A stretch of 64,000 bases of DNA from Streptomyces sp. DH5. Lineage in GTDB: Bacteria; Actinomycetota; Actinomycetes; Streptomycetales; Streptomycetaceae. This document shows positions 10,077 through 19,273 of this stretch, one piece after another. Under the pieces are notes generated by a model that had not been told where the DNA came from, did not search any database, and saw only the letters and a program-made list of their open reading frames with translations. The stretch's first letter is position 1. Each line of letters opens with the position of its first letter. Made by a program: the position numbers and the translations under genes. The stretch is from contig NZ_JAHWGP010000003.1 of assembly GCF_020873915.1 (NCBI RefSeq), forward strand, positions 332,236 through 396,235, written 5' to 3'.

Positions 10077-10976
10077 GTGTCCGGATTCGTCGAGAAGCCC
10101 GAACCGATCCAGGTTCCGGGTCTGGTGCACCTGCACACCGGCAAGGTGCGCGAGCTGTACCGGAACGAGACGGGCGACCTCGTGATGGTCGCCAGTGACC
10201 GCATCTCCGCCTACGACTGGGTGCTGCCCACCGAGATCCCCGACAAGGGCCGGGTCCTCACCCAGCTGTCCCTGTGGTGGTTCGACCAGCTCGCCGACCT
10301 GCTGCCGCACCACGTGCTGAGCACCGAGCCCCCGGCCGGCGCCCCCGCCGACTGGGCCGGCCGCACCCTCGTCTGCAAGTCGCTGAACATGGTCCCCGTG
10401 GAGTGCGTGGCCCGCGGTTACCTCACCGGCTCCGGACTGGCCGAGTACACCGAGTCCCGCACGGTGTGCGGCCTCGCCCTCCCCGAGGGCCTGGTCGACG
10501 GCTCGGAACTGCCCGCCCCGATCTTCACCCCGGCCACCAAGGCCGCCGTCGGCGAGCACGACGAGAACGTCTCCTACGAGGAGGTCGCTCGCCAGGTCGG
10601 CGCGGAGACCGCCGCCCAGCTGCGCCAGGCGACCCTCGCCGCCTACTCCCGCGCCCGGAACATCGCCCGCGAGCGGGGCATCATCCTCGCGGACACCAAG
10701 TTCGAGTTCGGCTTCGACGGGGAGAGCCTCGTCATCGCCGACGAGGTGCTCACCCCCGACTCCTCCCGCTTCTGGCCGGCCGAGCAGTGGGAGCCGGGCC
10801 ACGCCCAGCCCTCGTACGACAAGCAGTTCGTACGGGACTGGCTGACCTCGGCCGAGTCGGGCTGGGACCGCCGGAGCGAGCAGCCCCCGCCGGCGCTGCC
10901 GCAGCACGTGGTGGACGCGACCCGGGCCAAGTACGTGGAGGCGTACGAGCGGCTGACCGGCACCGTCTGGAGCTGA
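10077..10976 (+). CDS. purC: phosphoribosylaminoimidazole-succinocarboxamide synthase
   Basis: SAICAR synthetase joins CAIR and aspartate with ATP in de novo purine synthesis. The 299-residue protein shows the family blocks HTGKVRELY, VASDRISAYDWVLPTEIPDKGRVLTQLS, VPVECVARGYLTGSG, PIFTPATKA, DENVSYEE, ADTKFEFGF and ADEVLTPDSSRFWP. This is the longer actinobacterial/eukaryotic-like class. GTG 10077 is preceded by GGGGAGGAACC, a good ribosome site. It starts 68 nt after the DMFA2_C-like gene, so co-transcription is possible. A GC-rich hairpin follows at once. Confidence 0.97.
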   Translation: MSGFVEKPEPIQVPGLVHLHTGKVRELYRNETGDLVMVASDRISAYDWVLPTEIPDKGRVLTQLSLWWFDQLADLLPHHVLSTEPPAGAPADWAGRTLVCKSLNMVPVECVARGYLTGSGLAEYTESRTVCGLALPEGLVDGSELPAPIFTPATKAAVGEHDENVSYEEVARQVGAETAAQLRQATLAAYSRARNIARERGIILADTKFEFGFDGESLVIADEVLTPDSSRFWPAEQWEPGHAQPSYDKQFVRDWLTSAESGWDRRSEQPPPALPQHVVDATRAKYVEAYERLTGTVWS

Positions 10977-10984
10977 CCGTACGG

Positions 10985-11010
10985 CGGCCGGGCCCTGAGG
11001 GGCCCGGCCG
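10985..11010 (+). terminator. terminator after purC
   Basis: Perfect 11-bp arms (CGGCCGGGCCC / GGGCCCGGCCG) with a 4-nt loop begin 9 nt after the purC stop. Confidence 0.75.
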
Positions 11011-11030
11011 CCCACGACGGAGGTGCACGA

Positions 11031-11061
11031 CAAGGGCCCCGGTCGATGACCGGGGCCCTTG
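11031..11061 (-). terminator. terminator of tRNA-Gly
   Basis: Perfect 14-bp arms (CAAGGGCCCCGGTC / GACCGGGGCCCTTG) with a GAT loop lie just 3' of the minus-strand tRNA-Gly. The hairpin could also back up purC termination from the other strand. Confidence 0.75.
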
Positions 11062-11067
11062 ATCCTG

Positions 11068-11140
11068 AGCGAACGACGAGGTTCGAACTCGCGACCTCAA
11101 CCTTGGCAAGGTTGCGCTCTACCAACTGAGCTACGTTCGC
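11068..11140 (-). tRNA. tRNA-Gly (GCC)
   Basis: The 73-nt cloverleaf has acceptor GCGAACG/CGTTCGC, D-arm AGCTCAGTTGGTAGAGC, anticodon loop TTGCCAA (GCC) and T-loop GTTCGAACC. It is nearly identical to the tRNA-Gly at 14914-14986. Confidence 0.96.
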
Positions 11141-11162
11141 ATGCGCCGTGGCGCGAGACCCA

Positions 11163-11783
11163 CTATACCCAACCTCGCTCCCGTGCGAGGCGCACCGCGG
11201 CATGACGGTTCTCCGCTCCGAGCTTCGAGACGGCCGAGGAGAGGTAGTTCCGCACGGTCCCCTGGGACAGCGCGGCCCGCTCCGCGATCTCCGCGACCGG
11301 TGCGCCGTCCGCCGCCAGCTCCAGCACCTCGGCCTCGCGCACGGTCAGCGGCGAGTCGCCGGCGGCGATCGCGTCGGCGGCCAACTCGGGGTCGACGTAA
11401 CGGTTTCCCGCGTGCACCGTGCGGATGATCTCGGCGAGGCGCTGCGCGCTGACGGTCTTGGGGACGAACCCGCGCACACCTGCCGCAAGCGCCCGCTTCA
11501 GGTGACCCGGACGTCCGTGACTGGTCACGATCAGCACCCGGCAGCCGGGCAGCTCGGTCCGCAGGGATGTGGCGACCTTCACACCGTCCGCGCCGGGCAT
11601 CTGCAGGTCCAGCACGGCCACGTCGGGTGCGTGCGCCCGGGCCATCGCCAGCGCCTCCGGCCCGGAGGCGGCCTCGGCGACGACCGTCAGATCGTCCTCG
11701 AGGGAGAGCAGTGCGGCCAGCGCCCCCCGGATCAGGTGTTCGTCGTCGGCCAGCAGCAGCCGCACGGGCCGGGGGCCGGTCAC
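11163..11783 (-). CDS. NarL/LuxR-family response regulator
   Basis: The product has 206 residues. A receiver domain shows acidic residues LLADDEH at 11-16 and phospho-acceptor Asp59 (VAVLDLQMPG). A C-terminal LuxR-type helix-turn-helix follows (LTVREAEVLELAADG...VRNYLSSAVSKLG). It should be the transcriptional output of the adjacent histidine kinase. Its GTG start overlaps the kinase TGA (GTGA), implying translational coupling. The gene order is ATPase, permease, kinase, regulator. This fits a self-regulated exporter module. A TGACA-AA-TGTCA palindrome upstream of the ATPase gene is a candidate binding site. Confidence 0.93.
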   Translation of the reverse strand: MTGPRPVRLLLADDEHLIRGALAALLSLEDDLTVVAEAASGPEALAMARAHAPDVAVLDLQMPGADGVKVATSLRTELPGCRVLIVTSHGRPGHLKRALAAGVRGFVPKTVSAQRLAEIIRTVHAGNRYVDPELAADAIAAGDSPLTVREAEVLELAADGAPVAEIAERAALSQGTVRNYLSSAVSKLGAENRHAAVRLARERGWV

Positions 11784-13027
11784 GGGGTCACCTCGCTCAC
11801 TCGTGGGGGAGCGGCCGCCTCGCCGGAGTGCGTGGGCAGCGGAACCTCGGCGGTCAGCAGGAACCGTCCCTCGCCCGCGGGCCCGGCCCGCAGCGTCCCC
11901 CCGATCTCCGCGAGCCGCTCGCGGAGCCCGACGAGCCCGGCCCCGCGGCCCGGACCGCCGGACTGCGGCGCCCCGTCGTTCTCCACCGTCAGCACCACAC
12001 GCCCCTCCCGTACCCGCAGTTCCATCACGCACCGTCGCGCGTCACCGTGCCGCAGCACGTTCGTGGCGGCCTCCCGCACCACCCACCCGAGCGCGGACTG
12101 GACCGGCGCGGGATATCCGGTCACCGGCCCGGTGACCGCGCAGTCGATGCCGGCGGCGGTCAGCACGCCCTGTGCGCCCGCCAGCTCGCTGCCGAGATCG
12201 GCCTCGCGGTAGCCGCGGACCACCTCGCGCACCTCCCGCTGCGCCTCGTGCGCGAGGCGCTGCACCTCGACCATCTGGGTCACCGCCTCCGGTCGTTCCC
12301 GCTGGGCCAGCTGGACCGCCAGCTCGCTCTTCAGCGCGATCACCGCGAGGTTGCGCCCCATCACGTCGTGCAGGTCCCGCCCGAACCGCAGCCGTTCCTC
12401 GGCGACGGCGAGCCGGGCGCGGGTCTCGCGGGCCTCGTCCAGTTCGTAGACGGCGCTGACCAGCCAGACGGAGAAGGAGTAGGTGAAGGCGAAGAAGCCC
12501 CCGACCAGGAACACCAGCGGGGTCACCACCAGTGCGGAGAGCCAGGGGAGTCCGATGAGCAGGTACATCAGCCCGGCCGTCACCGCGATGGCGACCACCA
12601 TGGCGAACACCCGCCGCCACCCGCGCAGGGCGACGGCGGTCGCGCCGGCACCGAAGACCATGACGGTGGAGAAGGTCGCGGCGGCGGCCGTGGTGTCGTC
12701 ACCGCCCCGGTCGTGCCGGGCGACGACGAGCGCGGTGACGGCCACCACCGCGGTGGTGACGCCGAACGCCCACAGGGTCCGCACCAGCCGGTCCCGCTGA
12801 CCGAGCCGCCAGTCCAGGGCGCGCGAGGTGGTCACGCCGCAGACCACGCCGTGCACGACCACCAGGGACGTCAGCAGCACGGCCGGTCCCGACCCGATCG
12901 GTCCGAGCAGCGGCCCGGCGACCACCGAGAGCTCGGTCAGCGCGATGAAGTGGAACGACCACCGGGTGTACGTCTCGAACTTCGCGGGTGTGCTCTTCCG
13001 CCCCCACCAGCCGCCCGGCCTGCTCAT
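11780..13027 (-). CDS. DesK-type sensor histidine kinase
   Basis: The 415-residue membrane kinase has about six hydrophobic segments in its first 170 residues (FHFIALTELSVVAGPLLG, GPAVLLTSLVVVHGVVCGV, TLWAFGVTTAVVAVTALVV and others). It continues with a coiled-coil linker and the HisKA_3 motif LRFGRDLHDVMGRNLAVIAL, in which the phosphorylated residue should be His220. A HATPase domain has VREAATNVLRH and GAGLVGLRERL. There is no large extracytoplasmic domain, so it is likely to sense the membrane or the adjacent transporter, as DesK/LiaS-like kinases do. ATG 13027 was chosen over an upstream ATG because GGGGAG lies 9 nt before it. The stop overlaps the regulator start. Confidence 0.92.
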   Translation of the reverse strand: MSRPGGWWGRKSTPAKFETYTRWSFHFIALTELSVVAGPLLGPIGSGPAVLLTSLVVVHGVVCGVTTSRALDWRLGQRDRLVRTLWAFGVTTAVVAVTALVVARHDRGGDDTTAAAATFSTVMVFGAGATAVALRGWRRVFAMVVAIAVTAGLMYLLIGLPWLSALVVTPLVFLVGGFFAFTYSFSVWLVSAVYELDEARETRARLAVAEERLRFGRDLHDVMGRNLAVIALKSELAVQLAQRERPEAVTQMVEVQRLAHEAQREVREVVRGYREADLGSELAGAQGVLTAAGIDCAVTGPVTGYPAPVQSALGWVVREAATNVLRHGDARRCVMELRVREGRVVLTVENDGAPQSGGPGRGAGLVGLRERLAEIGGTLRAGPAGEGRFLLTAEVPLPTHSGEAAAPPRVSEVTP

Positions 13028-13055
13028 CTCCTCGCGCTCCCCGTCTCGCCGTACG

Positions 13056-13835
13056 TCAGCGCCTCGGCTCCCAGCGGAACCAGCGCTGTACAGCAAACAC
13101 GGTCAGCAGGATCCAGGCCACCGCCGTCGCGACGGCGCCCAGCGCTTCATAGGCCGACAGGTCACCGGTGAAGCCGCCGCGCACCAGGCTCATGACGGGG
13201 GTCAGCGGCAGGAGCTCGCAGACGGCGGCGACCTTGTCGGGGAGGATCTCCAGGGGGACCATCATCCCGGAGGCCATCACCGACAGGAACATCAGCGGGA
13301 TCGGGGTGACCTGGGCGCTCTCGCTGGTCCGGGTGAAGCTCGCGGTGACGGCCGCGAGTCCCACGCACATCACCAGTCCCAGCAGCAGGCCCAGCACCGA
13401 CAGGTACACGGCCGGCGGGGCCGACATGTCGAGCAGGACGAAACAGCCGGCCGCCAGCAGGAGCGACTGCACCAGGCCCGTCGCGGCCGCGGGCAGCGCG
13501 GACCCGGCGAGGATCTCGCCGTCCCTGAGTTCACCGGTGCGCAGCCGCTTGAGGACGAGCTCCTCGCGCCGGGCGACGAGGGAGCCGACGAGCGCCGAGT
13601 AGACCGCGAACAGCAGGGAGAAGCCGATCGCGGCCGGCAGCACGACCGTGCCGATGGTGAGGCCGGCCTCGGCGAGATCCATCTCCCCGGCCGCCTCGCG
13701 GGCGCTGACCGGCAGCACCAGCGGCACGAACAGCGCGGCGAAGAGGGTCCCCTTGGTCCGTCCCAGCAGGGTCAGTTCGGCGCGGGCGAGCGCGGTCATC
13801 CGGCTCATCGGGGTGGTCACGGTGGTGGTGCTCAT
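13056..13835 (-). CDS. ABC-2 type transporter permease
   Basis: The 259-residue integral membrane protein has six predicted hydrophobic segments (for example FAALFVPLVLPV, IGFSLLFAVYSALVGSLVA, LVQSLLLAAGCFVLLDM, LGLLLGLVMCVGLAAVTA, PLMFLSVMASGMMVPLEILP and AVATAVAWILLTVFAVQRW), as in DrrB-like permeases. It should pair with the ATPase encoded directly upstream, whose TGA overlaps this ATG (ATGA). Substrates for this class are lipids, antibiotics or peptides, and nothing here identifies which. The kinase gene starts 28 nt downstream. Confidence 0.9.
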   Translation of the reverse strand: MSTTTVTTPMSRMTALARAELTLLGRTKGTLFAALFVPLVLPVSAREAAGEMDLAEAGLTIGTVVLPAAIGFSLLFAVYSALVGSLVARREELVLKRLRTGELRDGEILAGSALPAAATGLVQSLLLAAGCFVLLDMSAPPAVYLSVLGLLLGLVMCVGLAAVTASFTRTSESAQVTPIPLMFLSVMASGMMVPLEILPDKVAAVCELLPLTPVMSLVRGGFTGDLSAYEALGAVATAVAWILLTVFAVQRWFRWEPRR

Positions 13836-14788
13836 GCCGCGTACTCCTTCGTCGGCGCCGCACCCGCGGCCGCCTCCTTGGCGATCCCGAGGAACGCCTC
13901 CTCCAGGGACGCCGAACGCACGTCCAGCCGGTGCAGTTGCACTCCGGCGCGTTCGGCCCACACCAGCAGCCCGGTGGCGGTGCGCTGCAGCTCGTGGGTG
14001 CGCAGCCGGACCGTCCGGCCGTCGACCGAGTGGTCGCTCACGCCGAGTTCGGCGAGGGGCGGCAGGTCGCCCACGAAGTAGCCCTCGGGCAGTTCGAAGG
14101 AGATCCGGGACGGTTCGGAGGCGGTCACCTCGGCCGGGGTTCCGGTGACGGCGATGCGGCCCTCGTGCATGATCGCGAGCCGGTCGGCGAGGAACTCGGC
14201 CTCCTCGAGGTAGTGCGTGGTGAGCAGCACGGTGGTGCCGCGGTCGCGCAGGGCGCTCACCAACTCCCAGGTCTCCCGGCGGCCTTCGGGGTCGAGTCCG
14301 GTGGTCGGCTCGTCGAGGAAGAGCACCTCGGGGTCGCCGAGCAGGGCCAGCGCGAGGTCCAGGCGGCGCCGCTGTCCCCCGGAGAGCTGCTTCACGCGGA
14401 CGCCGGTCTTCGTCTTCAGGCCGACCAGTGTCAGCACTTCCAGCTCGGGCCGGGCCCCGCTGACGCAGCCCGCCCACATCCGGGCGGTCTCGGCGACGGT
14501 CAGCTCGGAGGGGAAGCCCCCCTCCTGGAGCATCACGCCCGTGCGGGGCCGTACGACGGCGCGCTCGGTGTACGGGTCGTGGCCGAGGACCCGGATCCGC
14601 CCGCCGGCCGGGGCGGCGAGCCCTTCCAGCAGTTCGACGGTGGAGGTCTTGCCCGCTCCGTTCGTCCCCAGCAGTGCGAAGATCTCGCCGCGCCGCACGG
14701 AGAAGTCGACGCCGCGCACCGCCTCGAACCCGCCCCCGTAGACACGTCGCAGGTCGGTGACCTCAATCACGTGTTCGTTCGCTTCCAT
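13832..14788 (-). CDS. ABC transporter ATP-binding protein (DrrA/CcmA-like)
   Basis: The 318-residue nucleotide-binding subunit has Walker A GTNGAGKTST near residue 40, signature VKQLSGGQRRRLDLALAL, Walker B VLFLDEPTTGLDP and H-loop TTHYLEEAE. A C-terminal extension of about 90 residues is typical of DrrA-like exporters. It powers the permease encoded next in the operon. It is the first gene of the four-gene minus-strand operon, and the probable promoter and operator lie in 14789-14880. Confidence 0.95.
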   Translation of the reverse strand: MEANEHVIEVTDLRRVYGGGFEAVRGVDFSVRRGEIFALLGTNGAGKTSTVELLEGLAAPAGGRIRVLGHDPYTERAVVRPRTGVMLQEGGFPSELTVAETARMWAGCVSGARPELEVLTLVGLKTKTGVRVKQLSGGQRRRLDLALALLGDPEVLFLDEPTTGLDPEGRRETWELVSALRDRGTTVLLTTHYLEEAEFLADRLAIMHEGRIAVTGTPAEVTASEPSRISFELPEGYFVGDLPPLAELGVSDHSVDGRTVRLRTHELQRTATGLLVWAERAGVQLHRLDVRSASLEEAFLGIAKEAAAGAAPTKEYAA

Positions 14789-14846
14789 GCCTCGATCATC
14801 GCCGCCACCACCGGGCAGGGGCAGTGCGGGGTGTCATCACCGAGCA

Positions 14847-14858
14847 TGACAAATGTCA
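14847..14858. promoter_or_regulatory. palindrome TGACA-AA-TGTCA upstream of the ABC/two-component operon
   Basis: A perfect 5-bp inverted repeat with a 2-nt spacer lies 59 nt upstream of the ATPase start codon. Boxes of this form are bound by NarL/DesR-type regulators in comparable exporter operons, so autoregulation by the encoded regulator is inferred. Confidence 0.5.
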
Positions 14859-14878
14859 GGCGGGTCCGGGCATGCGAA

Positions 14879-14905
14879 AGACCCCGGTCCGGGGGACCGG
14901 GGTCT
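14879..14905 (-). terminator. terminator of tRNA-Gly
   Basis: Perfect 12-bp arms (AGACCCCGGTCC / GGACCGGGGTCT) with a GGG loop lie directly 3' of the minus-strand tRNA-Gly. Confidence 0.75.
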
Positions 14906-14913
14906 CATTCCCG

Positions 14914-14986
14914 AGCGGACGACGAGGCTCGAACTCGCGACCTCAACCTTGGCAAGGTTGCGCTCTACCAACTGAGCTACGTCCGC
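14914..14986 (-). tRNA. tRNA-Gly (GCC)
   Basis: The 73-nt cloverleaf has acceptor GCGGACG/CGTCCGC and anticodon loop TTGCCAA. It is a second GCC isoacceptor, differing from the 11068-11140 copy mainly in the acceptor stem. Confidence 0.96.
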
Positions 14987-15066
14987 ATTGCCTCCGACCG
15001 GCTCTCACCGATCGGCGCGGGCACCAGCCTACCTGATCGACATGGGTGATCGGTACGGCGATGCAG

Positions 15067-15138
15067 AGCGGGTGACAGGAATTGCACACTGCGCCTTCCC
15101 CCTGGAAGGGGGATGTTCTACTACTGAACTACACCCGC
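15067..15138 (-). tRNA. tRNA-Gly (TCC)
   Basis: The 72-nt cloverleaf has acceptor GCGGGTG/CACCCGC, D-arm TAGTTCAGTAGTAGAAC and anticodon loop CTTCCAG (TCC). The T-loop TTCCTGTCA is less canonical. Confidence 0.92.
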
Positions 15139-15364
15139 ATGTACTCCGTGGGCCGGGCCTTTTCGGCCTTGCCCCTCGGCGTGCTCCAGACTCTAGCTGA
15201 TCAGCGGGGGTGTTGCGCAAGTCGGTTGTCGGGAGGGGTGGGTGACCGGCCGTCGGCCGGGTCGCTCCGGCGGGCCCGGGCCCGTCACCCGACCGGGCTC
15301 GTGGTCGCGTCAGCTCGCCGGGCCCGGCGTCACCCTTTCGAGTCCCGGGGGTACGCGGTCGGAC

Positions 15365-15682
15365 TCACCGCGCCGCGGCGAACGCCTCGTACACCTTCTT
15401 GGGGATCCGGCCCCGCGAGGGAACGTCCATCCGGTTCGCCTGTGCCCAGGCGCGCACGGCGGCCGGGTCGGGGGCGACCTCCGTCTGCCGGTAGGCCTTG
15501 CCGGAGCGTGCCCGCTTGCGGCCGGCGTCGACGTAGGGCTCGAGCGCCTTCCGCAGTTCGCTGGCGTTGGCTTCATTGAGGTCGATCTCGTACGACTTGC
15601 CGTCCAGTCCGAAGGCGATCGTTTCCGCCGCTTCCGAGCCGTCGATGTCGTCAAAGAGAGTGACCACGACCTTCTGCGCCAC
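15365..15682 (-). CDS. lsrL: Lsr2-family nucleoid-associated protein (LsrL paralogue)
   Basis: The 105-residue protein has an N-terminal dimerisation domain (MAQKVVVTLFDDIDG, ETIAFGLDGKSYEIDL) and a C-terminal AT-hook-like domain. The minor-groove motif is RGR at 90-92, followed by IPKKVYEAF. Lsr2 proteins coat and silence AT-rich, often horizontally acquired, DNA. Streptomyces carries two paralogues, and the one next to purS is known as LsrL (SCO4076 in S. coelicolor), so this name rests on position. The upstream intergenic DNA is unusually AT-rich for this genome, suggesting self-binding. Confidence 0.93.
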   Translation of the reverse strand: MAQKVVVTLFDDIDGSEAAETIAFGLDGKSYEIDLNEANASELRKALEPYVDAGRKRARSGKAYRQTEVAPDPAAVRAWAQANRMDVPSRGRIPKKVYEAFAAAR

Positions 15683-15739
15683 GAATATCGGTCCCTTCGT
15701 GCGACACCTCTCGTCCGTACGTCCGTGATGACGTGCCGG

Positions 15740-16035
15740 TACGTCGCCGAGATGTCGGCTGTTCGCCTGTAATCGGGCAAAGTATCTGCTAATGACAATT
15801 CATTTGTACAGTGCCCGGCAATGCATTGTGAAGCCCGACTAAATCTGTCCGCGTGTCCGCTGCGCAATAGAGATGCGGGAGGGAAGGCAGATCTTTCCCG
15901 GATCTTTTCCCGGGAGTCTCCCCACGATGCCGAATCGTGATGGTGCTCACGTAGATTCCTACAACTCTACTCGCGTAGAAATTTTGTACGGGTAGTCTGA
16001 AGGAACCTGCTCAGCACCACACACCGGGAGTGCCA
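15740..16035. promoter_or_regulatory. AT-rich divergent control region between lsrL and purS
   Basis: This 353-nt gap holds AT-rich blocks (15778-15850 and 15945-16010). GTAGA at about 15952 and TCTAC-TCGC-GTAGA at about 15966-15979 form an interleaved set of inverted repeats upstream of purS. A tandem GATCTTTCCCG-GATCTTTTCCCG lies near 15890. It must contain the promoters of both genes. No well-spaced -35/-10 pair could be fixed with confidence. Confidence 0.5.
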
Positions 16036-16299
16036 GTGGCACGCGTCGTAGTCGACGTCATGCTCAAGCCGGAGATCCTCGACCCCCAGGGCCAGGCGGT
16101 GCAGCGCGCACTGCCGCGACTGGGTTTCGAAGGGATCTCGGACGTCCGCCAGGGAAAGCGATTCGAACTGGAAGTTGACGGGCCGGTCGACGAGGCCGCG
16201 CTCGCCCGCATCCACGATCTTGCGGAATCCTTCCTCGCCAACACCGTGATCGAGGACTTCACCGTACGGGTCGAGGAAGTCGCGGAGGCCGCGAAGTGA
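16036..16299 (+). CDS. purS: phosphoribosylformylglycinamidine synthase subunit PurS
   Basis: The 87-residue small subunit of the three-part FGAM synthase (PurS-PurQ-PurL) helps assemble the complex and pass ammonia. The sequence [49 protein letters not shown] is typical. GTG 16036 has GGGAG 5 nt upstream and is preferred to GTG 16030. The last bases overlap the purQ start (GTGA), so the trio is translationally coupled. Confidence 0.96.
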   Translation: MARVVVDVMLKPEILDPQGQAVQRALPRLGFEGISDVRQGKRFELEVDGPVDEAALARIHDLAESFLANTVIEDFTVRVEEVAEAAK

Positions 16300-17000
16300 C
16301 CGCTCGTATTGGCGTCGTCACTTTCCCGGGCAGCCTCGACGACCAGGACACCCGGCGCGCGATCCGTGTCGCCGGCGGCGAACCCGTCGCCCTCTGGCAC
16401 AAGGACAAGGACCTCAAGCAGGTCGACGCCGTGGTGCTCTGCGGCGGTTTCAGTTACGGCGACTATCTGCGCGCCGGCGCCATCGCGCGCTTCTCGCCGG
16501 TGATGGACACCGTCATCGACCAGGCCCGGGCGGGCATGCCGGTGCTCGGCATCTGCAACGGCTTCCAGATCCTCACCGAGGCGCACCTGCTCCCCGGCGG
16601 CATGCTGGGCAACGACCACCTGCACTTCATCTGCCGCGACCAGAAGCTGCGGGTGGAGAACGCGGACACCGCCTGGACCACCGACTACACGGCCGGCCAG
16701 GAGATCCACATCCCGCTGAAGAACATGGACGGCCGCTACGTCGCCGACCGGCGGACGCTGGACGAGCTGGAGGCCGAGGGCCGCGTCGCCTTCCGCTACG
16801 TGGTCCGCGGCGAAGCCGCTGATGGATGCGGCAACCCCAACGGCTCGCTCAACGACATCGCCGGCATCACCAACGCCGGGGGCAACGTCGTCGGCCTGAT
16901 GCCGCACCCCGAGCACGCCGTCGAGTCGCTGATCGGTACGGGTCGTACCGACGGCCTGCCGTTCTTCACGTCGATCCTCAAGAAGCTGGTCACCGCATGA
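16296..17000 (+). CDS. purQ: phosphoribosylformylglycinamidine synthase subunit PurQ
   Basis: The glutaminase subunit of FGAM synthase (234 residues) releases ammonia from glutamine for PurL. Class I amidotransferase features are nucleophile Cys87 in [11 protein letters not shown] and the C-terminal [11 protein letters not shown] carrying the His/Glu of the triad. [13 protein letters not shown] is the family block. It overlaps purS by 4 nt and purL by 4 nt. Confidence 0.97.
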   Translation: MTARIGVVTFPGSLDDQDTRRAIRVAGGEPVALWHKDKDLKQVDAVVLCGGFSYGDYLRAGAIARFSPVMDTVIDQARAGMPVLGICNGFQILTEAHLLPGGMLGNDHLHFICRDQKLRVENADTAWTTDYTAGQEIHIPLKNMDGRYVADRRTLDELEAEGRVAFRYVVRGEAADGCGNPNGSLNDIAGITNAGGNVVGLMPHPEHAVESLIGTGRTDGLPFFTSILKKLVTA

Positions 17001-19255
17001 GCCGGACGCCCTTGGACACGGTCGAGCACGCGGCCGCGACCCCCGACGTCGAGCTGCCCTGGGCCGAGCTGGGCCTGAAGAAGGACGAGTACGAGCGGGT
17101 GGTGGAGATCCTCGGCCGCCGCCCGACCGGCGCCGAGCTCGCCATGTACTCCGTCATGTGGTCCGAGCACTGCTCGTACAAGAGCAGCAAGGTCCACCTG
17201 CGCCAGTTCGGCGAGAAGGCCCCCGAGTCCGACGCCCTCCTCGTCGGCATCGGTGAGAACGCCGGCGTGGTCGACGTCGGCCAGGGCTACGCGGTCACCT
17301 TCAAGGTCGAGTCGCACAACCACCCCTCCTACGTCGAGCCCTACCAGGGCGCGGCCACGGGCGTCGGCGGCATCGTCCGCGACATCATCGCGATGGGCGC
17401 CCGCCCGGTCGCCGTCGTCGACCCGCTGCGGTTCGGTGCGGCCGACCACCCCGACACCAGGCGCGTCCTGCCGGGCGTCGTGGCGGGCATCGGCGGCTAC
17501 GGCAACTGCCTGGGTCTGCCCAACATCGGCGGCGAGGTCGTCTTCGACTCCTGCTACCAGGGCAACCCGCTGGTCAACGCCGGTGCCATCGGTGTGATGC
17601 GGCACGAGGACATTCACCTCGCCAAGGCGTCCGGCGCCGGCAACAAGGTCATCCTGTACGGCGCGCGCACGGGCGGTGACGGCATCGGCGGCGCGTCGAT
17701 CCTGGCCTCCGAGACCTTCGACGACGCCAAGCCGTCGAAGCGCCCCGCCGTCCAGGTCGGCGACCCCTTCCAGGAGAAGCTCCTCATCGAGTGCACCCTG
17801 GAGGCGTTCGCCGAGAAGCTGGTCGTCGGCATCCAGGACCTCGGCGCGGCCGGCCTGTCCTGCGCCACCTCCGAGCTCGCCTCCAACGGCTCCGGAGGCA
17901 TGCGCGTCACCCTTGACGACGTGCCCCTGCGTGACTCCACGCTCTCGCCCGAGGAGATCCTCATGAGCGAGTCGCAGGAGCGCATGTGCGCGGTCGTCGA
18001 GCCGGAGAAGGTCGACCGGTTCCTCGAGATCTGCGACAAGTGGGACGTCATCGCCACCGTCATCGGCGAGGTGACCGACGGCGACCGCCTGGAGATCTAC
18101 TGGCACGGCGGCAAGATCGTCGACGTCGACCCGCGCACGGTCGCCCACGACGGCCCGGTCTACGAGCGTCCCTACGCCCGCCCGTCCTGGCAGGACGAGC
18201 TCCAGGCGGACGACGCGAACAAGCTGCCCCGCCCGGCGACCCCCGCGGAGCTGAAGGACCAGGTCCTGAAGCTGGTCGGCTCGCCCAACCAGGCCTCCAA
18301 GCAGTGGATCACCCAGCAGTACGACCACTTCGTGCAGGGCAACACCGTCCTCGCCCAGCCCGAGGACTCCGGCATGATCCGCATCGACGAGGCGTCCGGC
18401 CTCGGCGTCGCGATCGCCACCGACGGCAACGGCCGCTACACCAAGCTCGACCCGTACGCGGGCGCCCAGCTGGCCCTCGCCGAGGCGTACCGGAACGTGG
18501 CGACGACCGGCGCCAAGCCGCTGGCCGTCTCCGACTGCCTGAACTTCGGCTCGCCGGAGGACCCGGCGGTCATGTGGCAGTTCGCCGAGGCCGTGCGCGG
18601 CCTGGCGGACGGCTGTCAGCAGCTCGGCACCCCGGTGACCGGCGGCAACGTCTCCCTCTACAACCAGACGGGTGAGGCCGCCATCCACCCGACCCCGGTG
18701 GTCGCGGTGCTCGGCGTCATCGACGACGTGGCCCGCCGCACGCCGGTCGCCTTCCAGGAGGAGGGGCAGCTGGTCTACCTCCTCGGCGACACCCGTGAGG
18801 AGTTCGGCGGCTCGGCCTGGTCCCAGGTCGTCCACGACCACCTCGGCGGACTGCCGCCAGAGGTCGACCTGGAGCGTGAGCGGCTGCTCGGCGAGATCCT
18901 GATCTCCGCCTCCCGCGACGGCATGATCGACTCCGCGCACGACCTGTCGGACGGCGGTCTGGTCCAGGCGGTCGTCGAGTCGGCGCTGCTCGGCGGGAAG
19001 GGTGTGCGTCTGGTCGTCCCGGACGGGCTCGACGCCTTCACCTTCCTGTTCTCCGAGTCGGCCGGCCGCGCGATCGTCGCGGTACCGCGTTCGGAGGAGG
19101 TCCGCTTCAACGACATGTGCGGTGCGCGCGGCCTCCCGGCCACCCGCATCGGCGTCGTCGACGGCGAGACGGTCGAGGTCCAGGGCGAGTTCGTGCTCAC
19201 CCTGACCGAGCTGCGCGAGGCCCACGAGGGGACGATCCCGGCGCTGCTGGCCTGA
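16997..19255 (+). CDS. purL: phosphoribosylformylglycinamidine synthase subunit PurL (small type)
   Basis: The catalytic ATP-dependent subunit converts FGAR to FGAM using ammonia from PurQ. At 752 residues it is the short Bacillus-like form that needs separate PurS and PurQ, unlike the roughly 1,300-residue fused E. coli enzyme. Visible blocks are [68 protein letters not shown] and [10 protein letters not shown]-like [13 protein letters not shown] 16997 overlaps the purQ stop (ATGA). A strong terminator follows, so the operon probably ends here. Confidence 0.98.
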   Translation: MSRTPLDTVEHAAATPDVELPWAELGLKKDEYERVVEILGRRPTGAELAMYSVMWSEHCSYKSSKVHLRQFGEKAPESDALLVGIGENAGVVDVGQGYAVTFKVESHNHPSYVEPYQGAATGVGGIVRDIIAMGARPVAVVDPLRFGAADHPDTRRVLPGVVAGIGGYGNCLGLPNIGGEVVFDSCYQGNPLVNAGAIGVMRHEDIHLAKASGAGNKVILYGARTGGDGIGGASILASETFDDAKPSKRPAVQVGDPFQEKLLIECTLEAFAEKLVVGIQDLGAAGLSCATSELASNGSGGMRVTLDDVPLRDSTLSPEEILMSESQERMCAVVEPEKVDRFLEICDKWDVIATVIGEVTDGDRLEIYWHGGKIVDVDPRTVAHDGPVYERPYARPSWQDELQADDANKLPRPATPAELKDQVLKLVGSPNQASKQWITQQYDHFVQGNTVLAQPEDSGMIRIDEASGLGVAIATDGNGRYTKLDPYAGAQLALAEAYRNVATTGAKPLAVSDCLNFGSPEDPAVMWQFAEAVRGLADGCQQLGTPVTGGNVSLYNQTGEAAIHPTPVVAVLGVIDDVARRTPVAFQEEGQLVYLLGDTREEFGGSAWSQVVHDHLGGLPPEVDLERERLLGEILISASRDGMIDSAHDLSDGGLVQAVVESALLGGKGVRLVVPDGLDAFTFLFSESAGRAIVAVPRSEEVRFNDMCGARGLPATRIGVVDGETVEVQGEFVLTLTELREAHEGTIPALLA

Positions 19256-19273
19256 TCCCCCGCTCCGTCCGCA

